From Verrucomicrobiota bacterium (GTDB lineage: Bacteria; Verrucomicrobiota; Verrucomicrobiia; Chthoniobacterales; Terrimicrobiaceae), in contig JAFKMU010000035.1 in the NCBI GenBank assembly GCA_017305195.1, positions 124,001 to 188,000 on the forward strand: a DNA stretch of 64,000 nt, read 5' to 3'. Shown in pieces: positions 51,108-59,965 of the stretch. A model generated the notes under the pieces. It was not told where the DNA came from, did no database searches, and worked only from the letters and a program-made list of their open reading frames with translations. Within the stretch, counting starts at the first letter, position 1. Every line of letters begins with the position of its first letter. The position numbers were made by a program, and so were the translations under genes.

Positions 51108-53060
51108 TCAGCGCTGGACCATCTGCTGGTACGTGGCGAGGGCGAGCAGCGGGAAGTGCTGCCGGTACATCTCGTACTTGAGGTAAAAGACGCACGGGAA
51201 ACCGGTGCCTGTCGTGTAGTCCTCCGTCCAGGAGCCATCCGGCTCCTGAGTTCGCGTGAGGTACGCCACGCCGCGCTCGATGGATTCACGGGAGGCGTCG
51301 CCGCAGGCGCACAGGCCCATGAGTGCCCATGCGGTCTGGCTGGCGGTGCTCGGTCCGCGCCCCTTGAGAGCCGGGAAATTGTACGATTCGCAGGTTTCGC
51401 CCCAGCCGCCGTCTTCGTTCTGGCAGCTTTCCAGCCAGTCACGGCCGCGGCGAATCCACTCCTGGTCCATGTTTTCCCCGATGGCGGCGAGGCCGCGCAG
51501 CACCTGCCAGGTGCCGTAGAGATAGTTCACGCCCCAGCGTCCGTACCAGGAACCGTCAGTCTCCTGAGTGCGGCGCAGCATGGCGACGGCACGCTTCACC
51601 ACCGTGCTCGATCGATCATAGCCGATGTACCCGAGCAGCTCGAGGACGCGGGCGGTGAGGTCGCTGCAGGTGGGATCGAGAATGGCGTTGTGATCGGCAA
51701 AGGGCACATGCTCCAGCCAGCGGGCCGTCACGTCCTTGTCAAAGGCCGCCCAGCCGCCGTCCTCGCACTGGAAGGCGAGGAGCCATTTCAGCGCGCGCTG
51801 GAACTGCGCGTCGCGTTTTACCTTGTCCCTGGCCGGGACATGCCGCAGCGCCATGAGCACCATCATGGTGTCGTCGGTGTCGGGGTAATACTTGTTGTCG
51901 TGCTCGAAGGCCCAGCCGCTCGGCTCGATGCCGGAAACGCGCTGCGCCCAGTCGCCGACGAAACGCACCTCGCGATCCTCCAGCCACTGCGCGGCATGCT
52001 GCATTGCCTCGTTGGTGCCGGGGAGGCCGGACTCTGCCAGGGCGATCGTGGTGATGGCCGTATCCCACACGGGGGACAGGCAGGGCTGGATGCGGAAATC
52101 CTCCGGGTCATCGACGAAGAGCCCGGCGAAATCGCGGTCGGCCTTCTGCACGAGCGGATGGTCGTCTTGGTACCCGAGCACCTTCAGCGCCATCATCGAG
52201 TTGAGCATCGACGGGAAGATGGCGGCGAGTCCCTCGCTGCCTTCGCCCATGCGCTCGGTCATCCACTTTTCCGCCACCTTCAGCGCATGCTGGCGGAGGG
52301 GATGGAAGGGCAGGTTGTTGTAGATCTTCAGGAGCTGATCGCAGCGGAGGAAGAAATTGCGCCAGGCCCAGAAACGCGGCTCCTTCTTGAGCGACAGGTC
52401 GGTATTCTCCAGACCTGCCGGGTATAGCTCATGGAGCTGAAACTCCGCCGGGAGCGTGCGCGTCGGTTTGAAGTGATTCAGGATGGTGAGCGGCGCGAGG
52501 ATCGGGCGCGTCCACGACGACATCTCCGAGAGATTGAAGAAAAACCACTGCGGGAAGAGGAAAATCTCCGGCGGGATCGTCGGCACGTATTTCCAGGGGA
52601 ACTGGCCGAGGAGGGCGAGATAAAGTTTCGCGTACGTGTTGGTGGCGGGAATGCCGCCGAGGCGCAGGATGTTGGCGCGGGCCTCGCGCATCCACGGCGC
52701 GTTGGGCGAGTGTCCGGCGAGCTTGAGGGCAAAGTACGCCTTGACCGAGGCGTTGATCTCGCTCGGGCCGTTGATGAAGATATTCCACCCGCCATCGCTC
52801 AACTGACGGCGGCGAATGTGGGCGATGCACTTGCGCTGGAGATCTTCGTCGACCCGGTCGGACCAGTGCATGTAGAGCACGTAGTCCGAGCAGAGCGTAC
52901 TGTCGACGAGGAGTTCGGCCTCCCAGTGTCCGTCGGCCCGCTGCTGGCGCAGCAGGTTCCCTTGAGCCTTCGCGATGGACTCCTCGACCGACTTGGGCTC
53001 GGCGAGCAGCGTGAGTTCGGGAGATTCGAAGGGGAACACGGGGCGGGCGAGTGGGGTCAT
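51108..53060 (-). CDS. shc: squalene-hopene cyclase
   Basis: SHC cyclises squalene to hopene and diplopterol. The 650-residue protein has the protonating acid motif PDTDDTMMV (DxDD) at about residue 390 and several QW repeats, such as QRADGHWEAELLVDS, QEDGG-like CEDGGWAAFDKD, QETDGSWYGRWG, QNEDGGWGETCES and QEPDGSWTEDY. The ATG overlaps the hpnH stop by four bases, so both form a hopanoid operon. The protein is a monotopic inner membrane enzyme. Confidence 0.96.
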   Translation of the reverse strand: MTPLARPVFPFESPELTLLAEPKSVEESIAKAQGNLLRQQRADGHWEAELLVDSTLCSDYVLYMHWSDRVDEDLQRKCIAHIRRRQLSDGGWNIFINGPSEINASVKAYFALKLAGHSPNAPWMREARANILRLGGIPATNTYAKLYLALLGQFPWKYVPTIPPEIFLFPQWFFFNLSEMSSWTRPILAPLTILNHFKPTRTLPAEFQLHELYPAGLENTDLSLKKEPRFWAWRNFFLRCDQLLKIYNNLPFHPLRQHALKVAEKWMTERMGEGSEGLAAIFPSMLNSMMALKVLGYQDDHPLVQKADRDFAGLFVDDPEDFRIQPCLSPVWDTAITTIALAESGLPGTNEAMQHAAQWLEDREVRFVGDWAQRVSGIEPSGWAFEHDNKYYPDTDDTMMVLMALRHVPARDKVKRDAQFQRALKWLLAFQCEDGGWAAFDKDVTARWLEHVPFADHNAILDPTCSDLTARVLELLGYIGYDRSSTVVKRAVAMLRRTQETDGSWYGRWGVNYLYGTWQVLRGLAAIGENMDQEWIRRGRDWLESCQNEDGGWGETCESYNFPALKGRGPSTASQTAWALMGLCACGDASRESIERGVAYLTRTQEPDGSWTEDYTTGTGFPCVFYLKYEMYRQHFPLLALATYQQMVQR

Positions 53061-54346
53061 GCTGCGGTCTGGGCTTCTTTCTGTGGTCGGCCGGTCTTGT
53101 GTCCGTTGCCAGCACTCACGCCGGTGAAGGCCTGGACGGTCGCGCCTTCCAGGCGGCGGGGCGGCTTGGTGCCGAAGTTAAACTTGATGTTCTTCCACGT
53201 GTCGCCGGGCTGGGCGCACCTGCCGAGCGTGGCGCTGGGCTCATAGCCGCAATGCACCATGCAGTTCTCACACCGCTTGTCGCGGGCCACGCCGTCGACC
53301 ACGCCGTATTTCTCCCAGTCGGTCTTGGTGAGCAGCTCCTTGTAGCTGGAGTAATGCCCGTCGGTCATCAGGTAGCAGGGGGCCTTCCAGCCGCGGATGT
53401 TGCGGGTGGGGATTGCCCAGGCCGAGCAGGTGAGGTCCCGCGTGCCAGCGAGGAAGTCGAAATAGATCGGCGTGCCGAAGAGCGTGTACTTTTCCCCCCA
53501 GGAGCGGATGTCCTTGAACTTCTCCTTCGTCGCCGCGCGGGTGAGGAAGAAATTTTCGGGTTCGAGATTGAGGCGCTTGCGCATGTCCTCCTTGGCCGCG
53601 TCGTAGTCGTAGCCGGGCGAGATGGTGTGCCCGTCGACGTCGAGCCAGGAGAGGTAATCGTACATCTGCTCGATCTCGGCCATGTCGGTTTCCTTGTAGA
53701 TCGTCGTATTCGTCGCGACCTGATAACCGAGGATCTTGGCCATGCGAATGGCGGCAATGCATTCCTTGAAGACGCCCTCGCGCTCCACGATGAGGTCATG
53801 CGTACGCTCCAGGCCGTCGAGGTGAACGTTCCAGTACATCCAGCCGCTTGGGCGGATGACGTGGCTGCTCGGCGGGTTCTTCGGATTGCGCACCTCCTCG
53901 GCATGGGCCGGGGTGATGAGGTCCTCGCTCGTGAGCTTCTGGAGGAAAACCTCCACGGCGTCCTTGTTCTGCGTGTACTCGTAAGCGAGCCACTCGCGCA
54001 TTTTTTTGCGCATGAAGATGCCGTTTGTACAAACGTAGACAATCCGCCCCTGTTCAAGGAGTCCCTCCACGAGTTTCTCGATGTGGGGATAGATGAGCGG
54101 TTCCCCGCCGCAGATGGAGATCATCGGCGCCCCGCACTCCTCGGCGGCGCCGAGGCAGTCTTCCAGGCTCATGACGTCCTTGAGCGACGTCGAATATTCG
54201 CGAATGCGACCGCAGCCGGTACACGTCAGGTTGCACGTATGGAGGGGTTCCAACTGTAAAACAGTTGCGAACTTGTCCACTCCCCGCAGCTTTTTCCCGA
54301 TGATATACCCTGCAATCTTCGCCGTCAGTGGCAGCGGAAACCTCAT
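53057..54346 (-). CDS. hpnH: adenosyl-hopene transferase (radical SAM)
   Basis: HpnH adds a 5'-deoxyadenosyl group to diploptene, the first step of hopanoid side-chain elongation. The 429-residue protein starts MRFPLPLTAKIAGYIIGKKL and carries the cluster motif LHTCNLTCTGCGR (Cys38, Cys42, Cys45) and ICGGEPLIYPHI. Cys residues later (CENCMVHCGYEPS) suggest the SPASM-like tail of the family. The C-terminal end (GTKPPRRLEGATVQAF onward) is longer than most HpnH proteins I know. It heads the hpnH-shc operon. Confidence 0.93.
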   Translation of the reverse strand: MRFPLPLTAKIAGYIIGKKLRGVDKFATVLQLEPLHTCNLTCTGCGRIREYSTSLKDVMSLEDCLGAAEECGAPMISICGGEPLIYPHIEKLVEGLLEQGRIVYVCTNGIFMRKKMREWLAYEYTQNKDAVEVFLQKLTSEDLITPAHAEEVRNPKNPPSSHVIRPSGWMYWNVHLDGLERTHDLIVEREGVFKECIAAIRMAKILGYQVATNTTIYKETDMAEIEQMYDYLSWLDVDGHTISPGYDYDAAKEDMRKRLNLEPENFFLTRAATKEKFKDIRSWGEKYTLFGTPIYFDFLAGTRDLTCSAWAIPTRNIRGWKAPCYLMTDGHYSSYKELLTKTDWEKYGVVDGVARDKRCENCMVHCGYEPSATLGRCAQPGDTWKNIKFNFGTKPPRRLEGATVQAFTGVSAGNGHKTGRPQKEAQTAA

Positions 54347-54380
54347 AGGGTTGGCATTACAAGCAACCCTCGTGCCGCTG

Positions 54381-55523
54381 TCAATGGATTGCAGCGGAAC
54401 TCGAGGGACCCTTGATGCCGAGTTTCTCGAGAATCCGGGGGACGTCTACGTACTCGCTGACGAGATTCTGGATGCGGGAAATCTTCTCCGTGTCGCCGGG
54501 AAGTGTCTTCACCGTCATGGAATGAATGCGGCTGGCGATGCTGTAACTGTTTCGCTTCGAGCCGATTACCGGGAGCGGCGCGTCCTTCATGATCTCCATG
54601 AGGCGGTCGCTGGGCTTCAGGTTGTCGGAAAGTACGATGCCGCAGAAGGGGCCGCCATCGCTCTCCAATGAACGCGAAACCGCCGCCAGGACGACATCCT
54701 CACGATCGCCGGGGACGACGAGAAGAGTGCCGGGGATGACGTTGCGGAACAGATTGGCAGAGCTCATTGCCCCGATCATGGTGTAGGTGACGCGGTTGCG
54801 GGCGTACTCCCGTCCGTGATAAGTCTCGCCGCCGATGTGCTCGCAGACTTGCTGGAGCGAGGGTTGCATGAGGATCTCCTCCTCGGGCAGGACGCCGAGA
54901 AGCTCCAGGCCGAGGCGGCCAAACCCGCGCCGGGCGATCTCCTCGATGGACTCCAGTCGGTCCGGCAGCACCTTGTTCATCACGACGCCAATGACCTCGA
55001 CGCCTTCCTTCTCGAAGAGCGCGGCATTCAGCGCTCCCTCGTCGATGGGGCGGCCGATGCCTCCCGGCGTGATGAGGAGCACCTTGCTATTGAGGATGCG
55101 GGCGACGCGGGCATTGGATAGGTCAAAGACGCTGCCCACACCGGCATGGCCGGTGCCCTCAATGATGGCGAAATCTTTTTCCCACGCCGCCCGGTCAAAG
55201 GAATGCTGGATGCGGCGGGTGATGGCCTCGTTGTTGGCGTGATTGATGTATCGCCGGGTGAACATCGGCTCGACCGCGATCGGGCTCATGTCCTCAATCG
55301 GCACCTGCGTGCCGAAGGTATCGCGGATGAGCACGCTGTCCTCGTCGATCTGCTTGCCCTCGACATCGACAAAACGCTGGCCCACCGGCTTTATGAAACC
55401 GATGCGCTCAAAGGTCTTGCGCAGCTCGGCGTAGAGGCCGACGGCGGTCGTGGTCTTGCCGGTATTCTGCTCCGTCGCCGCGATGAACAGCCGGGGTGTG
55501 ACGGCGTTGATCACCTGCGACAT
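54381..55523 (-). CDS. BioD-like P-loop plus DRTGG domain protein, phosphotransacetylase-associated
   Basis: The 380-residue protein has a dethiobiotin synthetase-like P-loop domain (RLFIAATEQNTGKTTTAVGL, IIEGTGHAGVGSVFDLSNA, GGIGRPIDE, VVMNKV) and a DRTGG domain after about residue 220. This is the N-terminal regulatory half of long-form Pta enzymes such as those of E. coli. Here it is a separate gene placed after, not before, the catalytic Pta gene, whose stop abuts this ATG. A regulatory partner of Pta is likely, though not shown. Confidence 0.85.
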   Translation of the reverse strand: MSQVINAVTPRLFIAATEQNTGKTTTAVGLYAELRKTFERIGFIKPVGQRFVDVEGKQIDEDSVLIRDTFGTQVPIEDMSPIAVEPMFTRRYINHANNEAITRRIQHSFDRAAWEKDFAIIEGTGHAGVGSVFDLSNARVARILNSKVLLITPGGIGRPIDEGALNAALFEKEGVEVIGVVMNKVLPDRLESIEEIARRGFGRLGLELLGVLPEEEILMQPSLQQVCEHIGGETYHGREYARNRVTYTMIGAMSSANLFRNVIPGTLLVVPGDREDVVLAAVSRSLESDGGPFCGIVLSDNLKPSDRLMEIMKDAPLPVIGSKRNSYSIASRIHSMTVKTLPGDTEKISRIQNLVSEYVDVPRILEKLGIKGPSSSAAIH

Positions 55524-56564
55524 TTACGCGGCAGGTTCTTCCGCCGGATACAGCTTGCGGTATTCGATGGCCTGGAGGCCGACTACTGCGGCGACCGAGA
55601 CGATCTCCTCCACAGTGGCGCCGCGGGAAAGGTCCGCCGCCGGGCGGGAAAGACCGAGCAGGATCTGTCCATACACCCGGGCTCCGCCGAGGTGCTGGAT
55701 GAGCTTGGCGGCGATGTTGCCGCTGTTCAGGTCGGGGAAGATGAGCACGTTGGCCTGTCCGCCGACGAGGCTGGATTCCATCTTCTTTGCGGCGACGTCA
55801 GGAATGAGCGCGGCGTCGGCCTGCATTTCGCCATCGACGGCGATTTCCACGCCGAGTTCATCGGCGAGCTTGCGGGCGATGACGACGGCCCCCGATACCT
55901 TTTCAGTCGACTGGGTGCGGGCGCTGCCCTTGGTCGAGAAGCTCAGCAGGGCCACGCGCGGGCGCTGGCCAAAGACCTGACGGGCGACGAGGCCGGTTTG
56001 CACGGCGATGGAGGCGAGCTGCTCCATGTTGGGATCGGGCACCACGCCGCAGTCGGCGAGGAAAAGGACGCCGCCGTCGCCGAAGCGTTCGTCCACCTCG
56101 GCAATCATACAGCCCGAGATGAGCGGGGCATGGGGAAGGGGCTTCACCAGCTGAATGAGCGGCCGCAGGAGCGAGCCGGAGTAGCTGTGCACGCCGCCGA
56201 CGAGGGCATCGGCCTGGCCGTGCTGGAGCATCATCGCGGCGAAGTAGTTGGGATTGGAAAGCAGGGCGCGCGCGTCGTTGATCCCCATCTTCTTGTAACG
56301 CTCGAGCTTCTCGAGGCGCTCGCAGAAGACCGGCATCTCGCTGGCCGTCTCGGGATTAATGATGGCTACGTGGTCGAGGCTCACCTTTTCCGTGAGGGCG
56401 ATGCGCTCGATGACATCGCGCTTGCCGATCAGGATCGGAATACCGGCGTCTTTTTCGTAAAAAGCATGGCAGGCACGCACGACCCGGGGATCGTCGCCAT
56501 CCGGGAAAACGATGCGTTTCGGGTGCCTCTTCAGTTTGGCGAAAACCGAATCAATAAAACTCAT
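55524..56564 (-). CDS. pta: phosphate acetyltransferase (catalytic domain form)
   Basis: Pta converts acetyl-CoA and phosphate to acetyl phosphate. The 346-residue protein matches the short, catalytic-only form: KRIVFPDGDDPRVVRA, NPNYFAAMMLQHGQADALVGG, LLSFSTKGSA, VDGEMQADAALIP, ANVLIFPDLNSGNIA and GPILLGL-like QILLGLSRPAADLSRGA. Start at 56564 (MSFIDSVFAKL) was preferred to the ATG at 56603 because the latter overlaps the region before folP and adds unrelated residues. Acetate kinase is not in the window. Confidence 0.92.
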   Translation of the reverse strand: MSFIDSVFAKLKRHPKRIVFPDGDDPRVVRACHAFYEKDAGIPILIGKRDVIERIALTEKVSLDHVAIINPETASEMPVFCERLEKLERYKKMGINDARALLSNPNYFAAMMLQHGQADALVGGVHSYSGSLLRPLIQLVKPLPHAPLISGCMIAEVDERFGDGGVLFLADCGVVPDPNMEQLASIAVQTGLVARQVFGQRPRVALLSFSTKGSARTQSTEKVSGAVVIARKLADELGVEIAVDGEMQADAALIPDVAAKKMESSLVGGQANVLIFPDLNSGNIAAKLIQHLGGARVYGQILLGLSRPAADLSRGATVEEIVSVAAVVGLQAIEYRKLYPAEEPAA

Positions 56565-56608
56565 GGCTGTTGCCAGTACACCCCACGCTGGGAGAGAATG
56601 CAAACAAG

Positions 56609-57481
56609 ATGGAACTGACAGCCCGCGATCGCCGCATCCGTTTTCCCCGGCGGCCCCTCATTATGGGCATCCTCAATATCAACCACGACTCGTTTTCCGG
56701 AGACGGGCGGGTCGATCAGGACTGGGCGGTGGAAAAAGCCCGCGAGCTGGTGCGACTGGGGGCGGACATCATCGACGTGGGCGGCGAAAGCGCCCGGACG
56801 AATCGCGAGGCCATCACGCCCGAGGAGGAGCTGGAGCGTATCTCCCCCTTTATCAAGAGGTTCAGTGAAGTTTCCCGCGATGTGACGCCCCGGGATGAGG
56901 AACAGGTGTTTCCTCCGTTGCTCTCTCTGAATACCTGGCGTCCCGAGGTGGCTGGCCCGGCGCTGGAACTTGGCGGGGACATCCTGAACGACATGAGCGG
57001 CCTGCCGGACGACCGGAATGCCGTCCTCTGCGCCCGATCCGGCGCGGCCCTTCTCATCATGCACACCATGGGGGAGCCCAAGGTGTCGCATAAACACATC
57101 CAGTACCGGGACGTGATCGCGGAGATGGGCGATTTTTTTGAAGAGCGTATCGCCCGGGCGCTAGGGGCCGGGGTGTCGCGCGACGCCATCCTGCTCGACC
57201 CGGGAATCGATTTTGCCAAGCAGGTGCAGGACAACCTGCGGGTGTATCGCGAGGCGGCATCTTTGGAGCGCTTCGGGCGGCCGGTTTTGCTGCCGGTCTC
57301 GCGAAAAAGCGTGATCGGCAAGGTGCTGGGCATCTCGAATCCGCCCGACCGCGACGTGGGCACGGCGGCTTGCATCGTGGCCGGAATGCGACGCGGGGCC
57401 GGGCTTTTCCGCGTGCATAATGTCGACATGGCCTATCGCGTCATCACGACGGTGCACCGGATCTGCGGGGGAGTGTCGTGA
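56609..57481 (+). CDS. folP: dihydropteroate synthase family protein, divergent active site
   Basis: The 290-residue TIM-barrel protein has the DHPS order of motifs, but altered: LIMGILNINHDSFSGDG (usual NVTPDSFSDGG), DVGGESARTN (usual GGESTRPG), LLSLNTWRPEVA with Asn108 where an Asp is usual, ILNDMSGL, LIMHTMGEPK, LLDPGIDFAKQ, LLPVSRKSVIGKVLG and a final RVHNVDMAYR. Core pterin residues (Asn in ILND, Lys in SRKS, Arg and His in RVHNV) remain. It may be a functional but diverged FolP, or a paralogue with another pterin-like substrate. It overlaps the next gene by four bases. Confidence 0.8.
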   Translation: MELTARDRRIRFPRRPLIMGILNINHDSFSGDGRVDQDWAVEKARELVRLGADIIDVGGESARTNREAITPEEELERISPFIKRFSEVSRDVTPRDEEQVFPPLLSLNTWRPEVAGPALELGGDILNDMSGLPDDRNAVLCARSGAALLIMHTMGEPKVSHKHIQYRDVIAEMGDFFEERIARALGAGVSRDAILLDPGIDFAKQVQDNLRVYREAASLERFGRPVLLPVSRKSVIGKVLGISNPPDRDVGTAACIVAGMRRGAGLFRVHNVDMAYRVITTVHRICGGVS

Positions 57482-57951
57482 AGTATTCCGCGAATATCCT
57501 GCTCGTCATCCTCCGCATCGCCATCGGGAGCGTGTTTCTCTACGCGGGCGGGATCAAGGCAATGGCTACCGAGTCCTTTGCCCTCACGCTCATGCCGTTT
57601 ACCTTCATCCCGCCGGAGGCTTACGACTGGATCGCGCTGCTCCTGCCCTACACGGAGCTTCTGGCCGGGCTGTTTATCATCTTTGGGCTGCCGCGCATCG
57701 GGGCGGTCCTGATTCTCGGGCTGAGCCTGATGTTCTGCTACGTCATCGGCTGGGCCATTTCGAATCAGATCATTGTCTCGTGCGGATGCTTCGGCACGGA
57801 GGACGCTGCTCCCTCGGCGGAGAAAATGGCCCTGGCGATGTGGCGCGACGTGCTGCTTGCAGCGGGCAGCGTGGTGGTGCTGATCTTCCGCGGAAGCTGG
57901 CGCGCTATTCTGCGGCCGCTGGTTGAGTCTCCGGCTTCGCCGAGCCGTTGA
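57478..57951 (+). CDS. MauE/DoxX family membrane protein
   Basis: The 157-residue protein begins with GTG overlapping the folP stop (GTGA) and has four predicted helices (ILLVILRIAIGSVFLYAGG, IALLLPYTELLAGLFIIFG, VLILGLSLMFCYVIGWAI, VLLAAGSVVVLIF). After the third helix it carries a SCGCFG motif, common in MauE-like proteins that pair with thiol-disulfide or methylamine systems. Function of this copy is not known. Its 3' end overlaps the convergent Fur gene by 47 bp. Confidence 0.85.
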   Translation: MKYSANILLVILRIAIGSVFLYAGGIKAMATESFALTLMPFTFIPPEAYDWIALLLPYTELLAGLFIIFGLPRIGAVLILGLSLMFCYVIGWAISNQIIVSCGCFGTEDAAPSAEKMALAMWRDVLLAAGSVVVLIFRGSWRAILRPLVESPASPSR

Positions 57952-58390
57952 GGCACTCCGGGCACTTGCCAAAAAACTCGAGGGAGTGGGTCAGGTTCTG
58001 GAACCCGTACCGCTCGGCGATGAAGTGCTCCGCCTCGGCCAGAGGGCAGGGGAGATCGAGGAGGACGACCTTGCCGCACTCGGTGCAGACGATGTGATCG
58101 TAGTGCTTGGCGGGGTCGTGCAGTTCGTAGTAGCTGCAGGAACGCTGGAGGTTCACCTTGTGGACGACGTGCAGGCGTTCCAGCAGCGTGATCATGCGAA
58201 AGACCGTGGCGTAGTCCGGCCCCTCGCCGCGCGCGGCGGCCTCGTCCTGGATTTCCTGGAGCGAGAGCGGACGCCCAGCCTCGAAGAGCACCTCAAGGAT
58301 GCCCCGGCGACTGCCCGTCACGCGCATTCCTTCCCCGCGCAGGCGGTCGAGGATCGAGTCGACGGTGAAGGTGTGTGCGCAATCGCTCAT
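57905..58390 (-). CDS. Fur family metalloregulator
   Basis: The 161-residue protein has the Fur winged helix (MRVTGSRRGILEVLFEAG, LSLQEIQDEA, DYATVFRMITLLERLHVVHKV) and metal sites: HYDHIVCTECGKV with a Cys pair, and KCPECLNG with a second Cys pair, the structural zinc site. Whether it senses Fe, Zn, Mn or peroxide cannot be said; the paired Cys motifs and LDLPCP-like turn resemble Fur/Zur. It ends under the MauE-like gene. Confidence 0.9.
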   Translation of the reverse strand: MSDCAHTFTVDSILDRLRGEGMRVTGSRRGILEVLFEAGRPLSLQEIQDEAAARGEGPDYATVFRMITLLERLHVVHKVNLQRSCSYYELHDPAKHYDHIVCTECGKVVLLDLPCPLAEAEHFIAERYGFQNLTHSLEFFGKCPECLNGSAKPETQPAAAE

Positions 58391-58429
58391 CGGTTACCTG
58401 TACTCCACCCCGGCGGATTTCTCAAACCT

Positions 58430-59188
58430 TCAAAGACGCACCGGTACGCCATGAGCGGCGAGGTGTTCCTTGGCCTGGTGAATCGTGTACTTGCCGAAGT
58501 GAAAGATGCTGGCGGCGAGCACGGCGTCGGCCCGGCCCTTGTCGAGCACCTCGGTGAGGTGGTCGAGCGTGCCCGCTCCTCCGCTGGCGATGACCGGGAT
58601 GCTCACGCGCTCGCTCACGGCGCGGTTCAGCCCGATGTCGTAGCCATCGCAGGTGCCGTCGGCATCCATGCTGGTGAGGAGGATTTCTCCCGCTCCGAGG
58701 CGCGCCACTTCGGCGGCCCATTCGACGGCGTCGAGTTCGGTGGGTCGGCGTCCGCCGTGGGTGTAAACCCGCCATTTGCCGGGGCCGTCCTGTTTCGCGT
58801 CGATGGCGACGACGATGGCCTGGGAGCCAAAATAAGTGGCCGCATCTGCGACGAGCTGCGGATTGTGAATGGCGGCGGTGTTCATGCTGACCTTGTCCGC
58901 GCCCGCCATGAGCATGGTGCGCACGTCCTCGACGGTGCGGATGCCGCCGCCCACGGTGAGGGGCATGAAGCACTGCTCCGCCGTGCGCGAGACGACGTCG
59001 ACCATCGTCGCCCGGCCATCGCTGGAGGCCGTGATGTCGAGAAAGACCAGCTCGTCTGCACCCTGCGAATCGTAGGCGCGGGCGCACTCCACCGGATCGC
59101 CGGCGTCCCGCAGCTCCAGAAATTTCGTGCCCTTCACCACGCGTCCATCGGTGACGTCGAGGCAGGGGATGATTCGTTTGGCCAGCAT
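58430..59188 (-). CDS. hisF: imidazole glycerol phosphate synthase subunit HisF
   Basis: HisF is the cyclase half of the HisHF complex in histidine synthesis. The 252-residue barrel starts [20 protein letters not shown] (catalytic Asp in CLDV) and has [56 protein letters not shown] (second catalytic Asp) and [12 protein letters not shown] at 59188 gives the classical N-terminus. No other his gene lies nearby. Confidence 0.96.
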   Translation of the reverse strand: MLAKRIIPCLDVTDGRVVKGTKFLELRDAGDPVECARAYDSQGADELVFLDITASSDGRATMVDVVSRTAEQCFMPLTVGGGIRTVEDVRTMLMAGADKVSMNTAAIHNPQLVADAATYFGSQAIVVAIDAKQDGPGKWRVYTHGGRRPTELDAVEWAAEVARLGAGEILLTSMDADGTCDGYDIGLNRAVSERVSIPVIASGGAGTLDHLTEVLDKGRADAVLAASIFHFGKYTIHQAKEHLAAHGVPVRL

Positions 59189-59299
59189 GACTTTACCCAT
59201 CGCCCGGGACGAGGTCCGACGCGAGACTAAATTGTTGCTTTGCGCGGCGAGTCCTTTACGTTGCGCACGTTCCCGGGAGCGGAACACGGGTGATGTAAA

Positions 59300-59965
59300 A
59301 TGGATTCCACACGCAACCGACTCACAACCATCAGGACCTGGTTATGCCTCACAGTCGGATTGTCGCTTCTGCTCCTCTTCGGCGGCTGCGCCGGTCCCGC
59401 CTACATAACGGGGGCGGGAAATTTTCACACGGTCATCGTCGACGCAGGGCATGGCGGCCATGATCGCGGGGCGAAGTCGGTTTCCGGTCAGCCGGAGAAA
59501 GTCCTCGCGCTCGACACCGCGCGTCGGCTGGCGATCGAGTTGCGCAAGCAGGGCTTTAACGTCATCGAGACGCGGAATGCGGATTACTTCGTGCCGCTCG
59601 GGGGACGCACGGCGATCTCCAATCGCAAAAGCGACGCCATCTTTGTGAGCATCCACTACAACTGGGCTCCGAAGCGCAAACCGCAGGGCGTGGAGGTCTA
59701 TTACTACTCCTCGCGGTCTGGTCGGCTCGCAGCGAATATCCTCCAGGAAATCAAGACGGTCTATCCCACGAAAAATCGCGGGGTGAAACGCAACAACTAC
59801 TACGTGCTGCGCAATAATCGCCGTCCCGCTGTGCTTTGCGAACTCGGGTTCCTTTCCAATCCCTCCGACAATCGCTACGTGCAGACCGCCGCCGTACGGC
59901 AGAAGCTCGCCGAGGAGATCGCCTGGGGCATTACGAAGGAGCGCCAGGGGCGCATCATCTGGTAA
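59300..59965 (+). CDS. N-acetylmuramoyl-L-alanine amidase, lipoprotein-like
   Basis: The 221-residue protein has a lipoprotein-type signal ([14 protein letters not shown]) and an Amidase_3 zinc domain: [14 protein letters not shown] (His), [20 protein letters not shown] (His) and [16 protein letters not shown] (catalytic Glu). It cleaves the amide between muramic acid and the stem peptide, for cell separation or turnover. Its stop region overlaps the convergent pseudouridine synthase by 11 bp. Confidence 0.92.
   Translation: MDSTRNRLTTIRTWLCLTVGLSLLLLFGGCAGPAYITGAGNFHTVIVDAGHGGHDRGAKSVSGQPEKVLALDTARRLAIELRKQGFNVIETRNADYFVPLGGRTAISNRKSDAIFVSIHYNWAPKRKPQGVEVYYYSSRSGRLAANILQEIKTVYPTKNRGVKRNNYYVLRNNRRPAVLCELGFLSNPSDNRYVQTAAVRQKLAEEIAWGITKERQGRIIW

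Noticed and set aside
54381-56564. Single pta gene broken by a frameshift
   Set aside because: The domain order is reversed relative to long Pta, and both genes have proper starts and stops.
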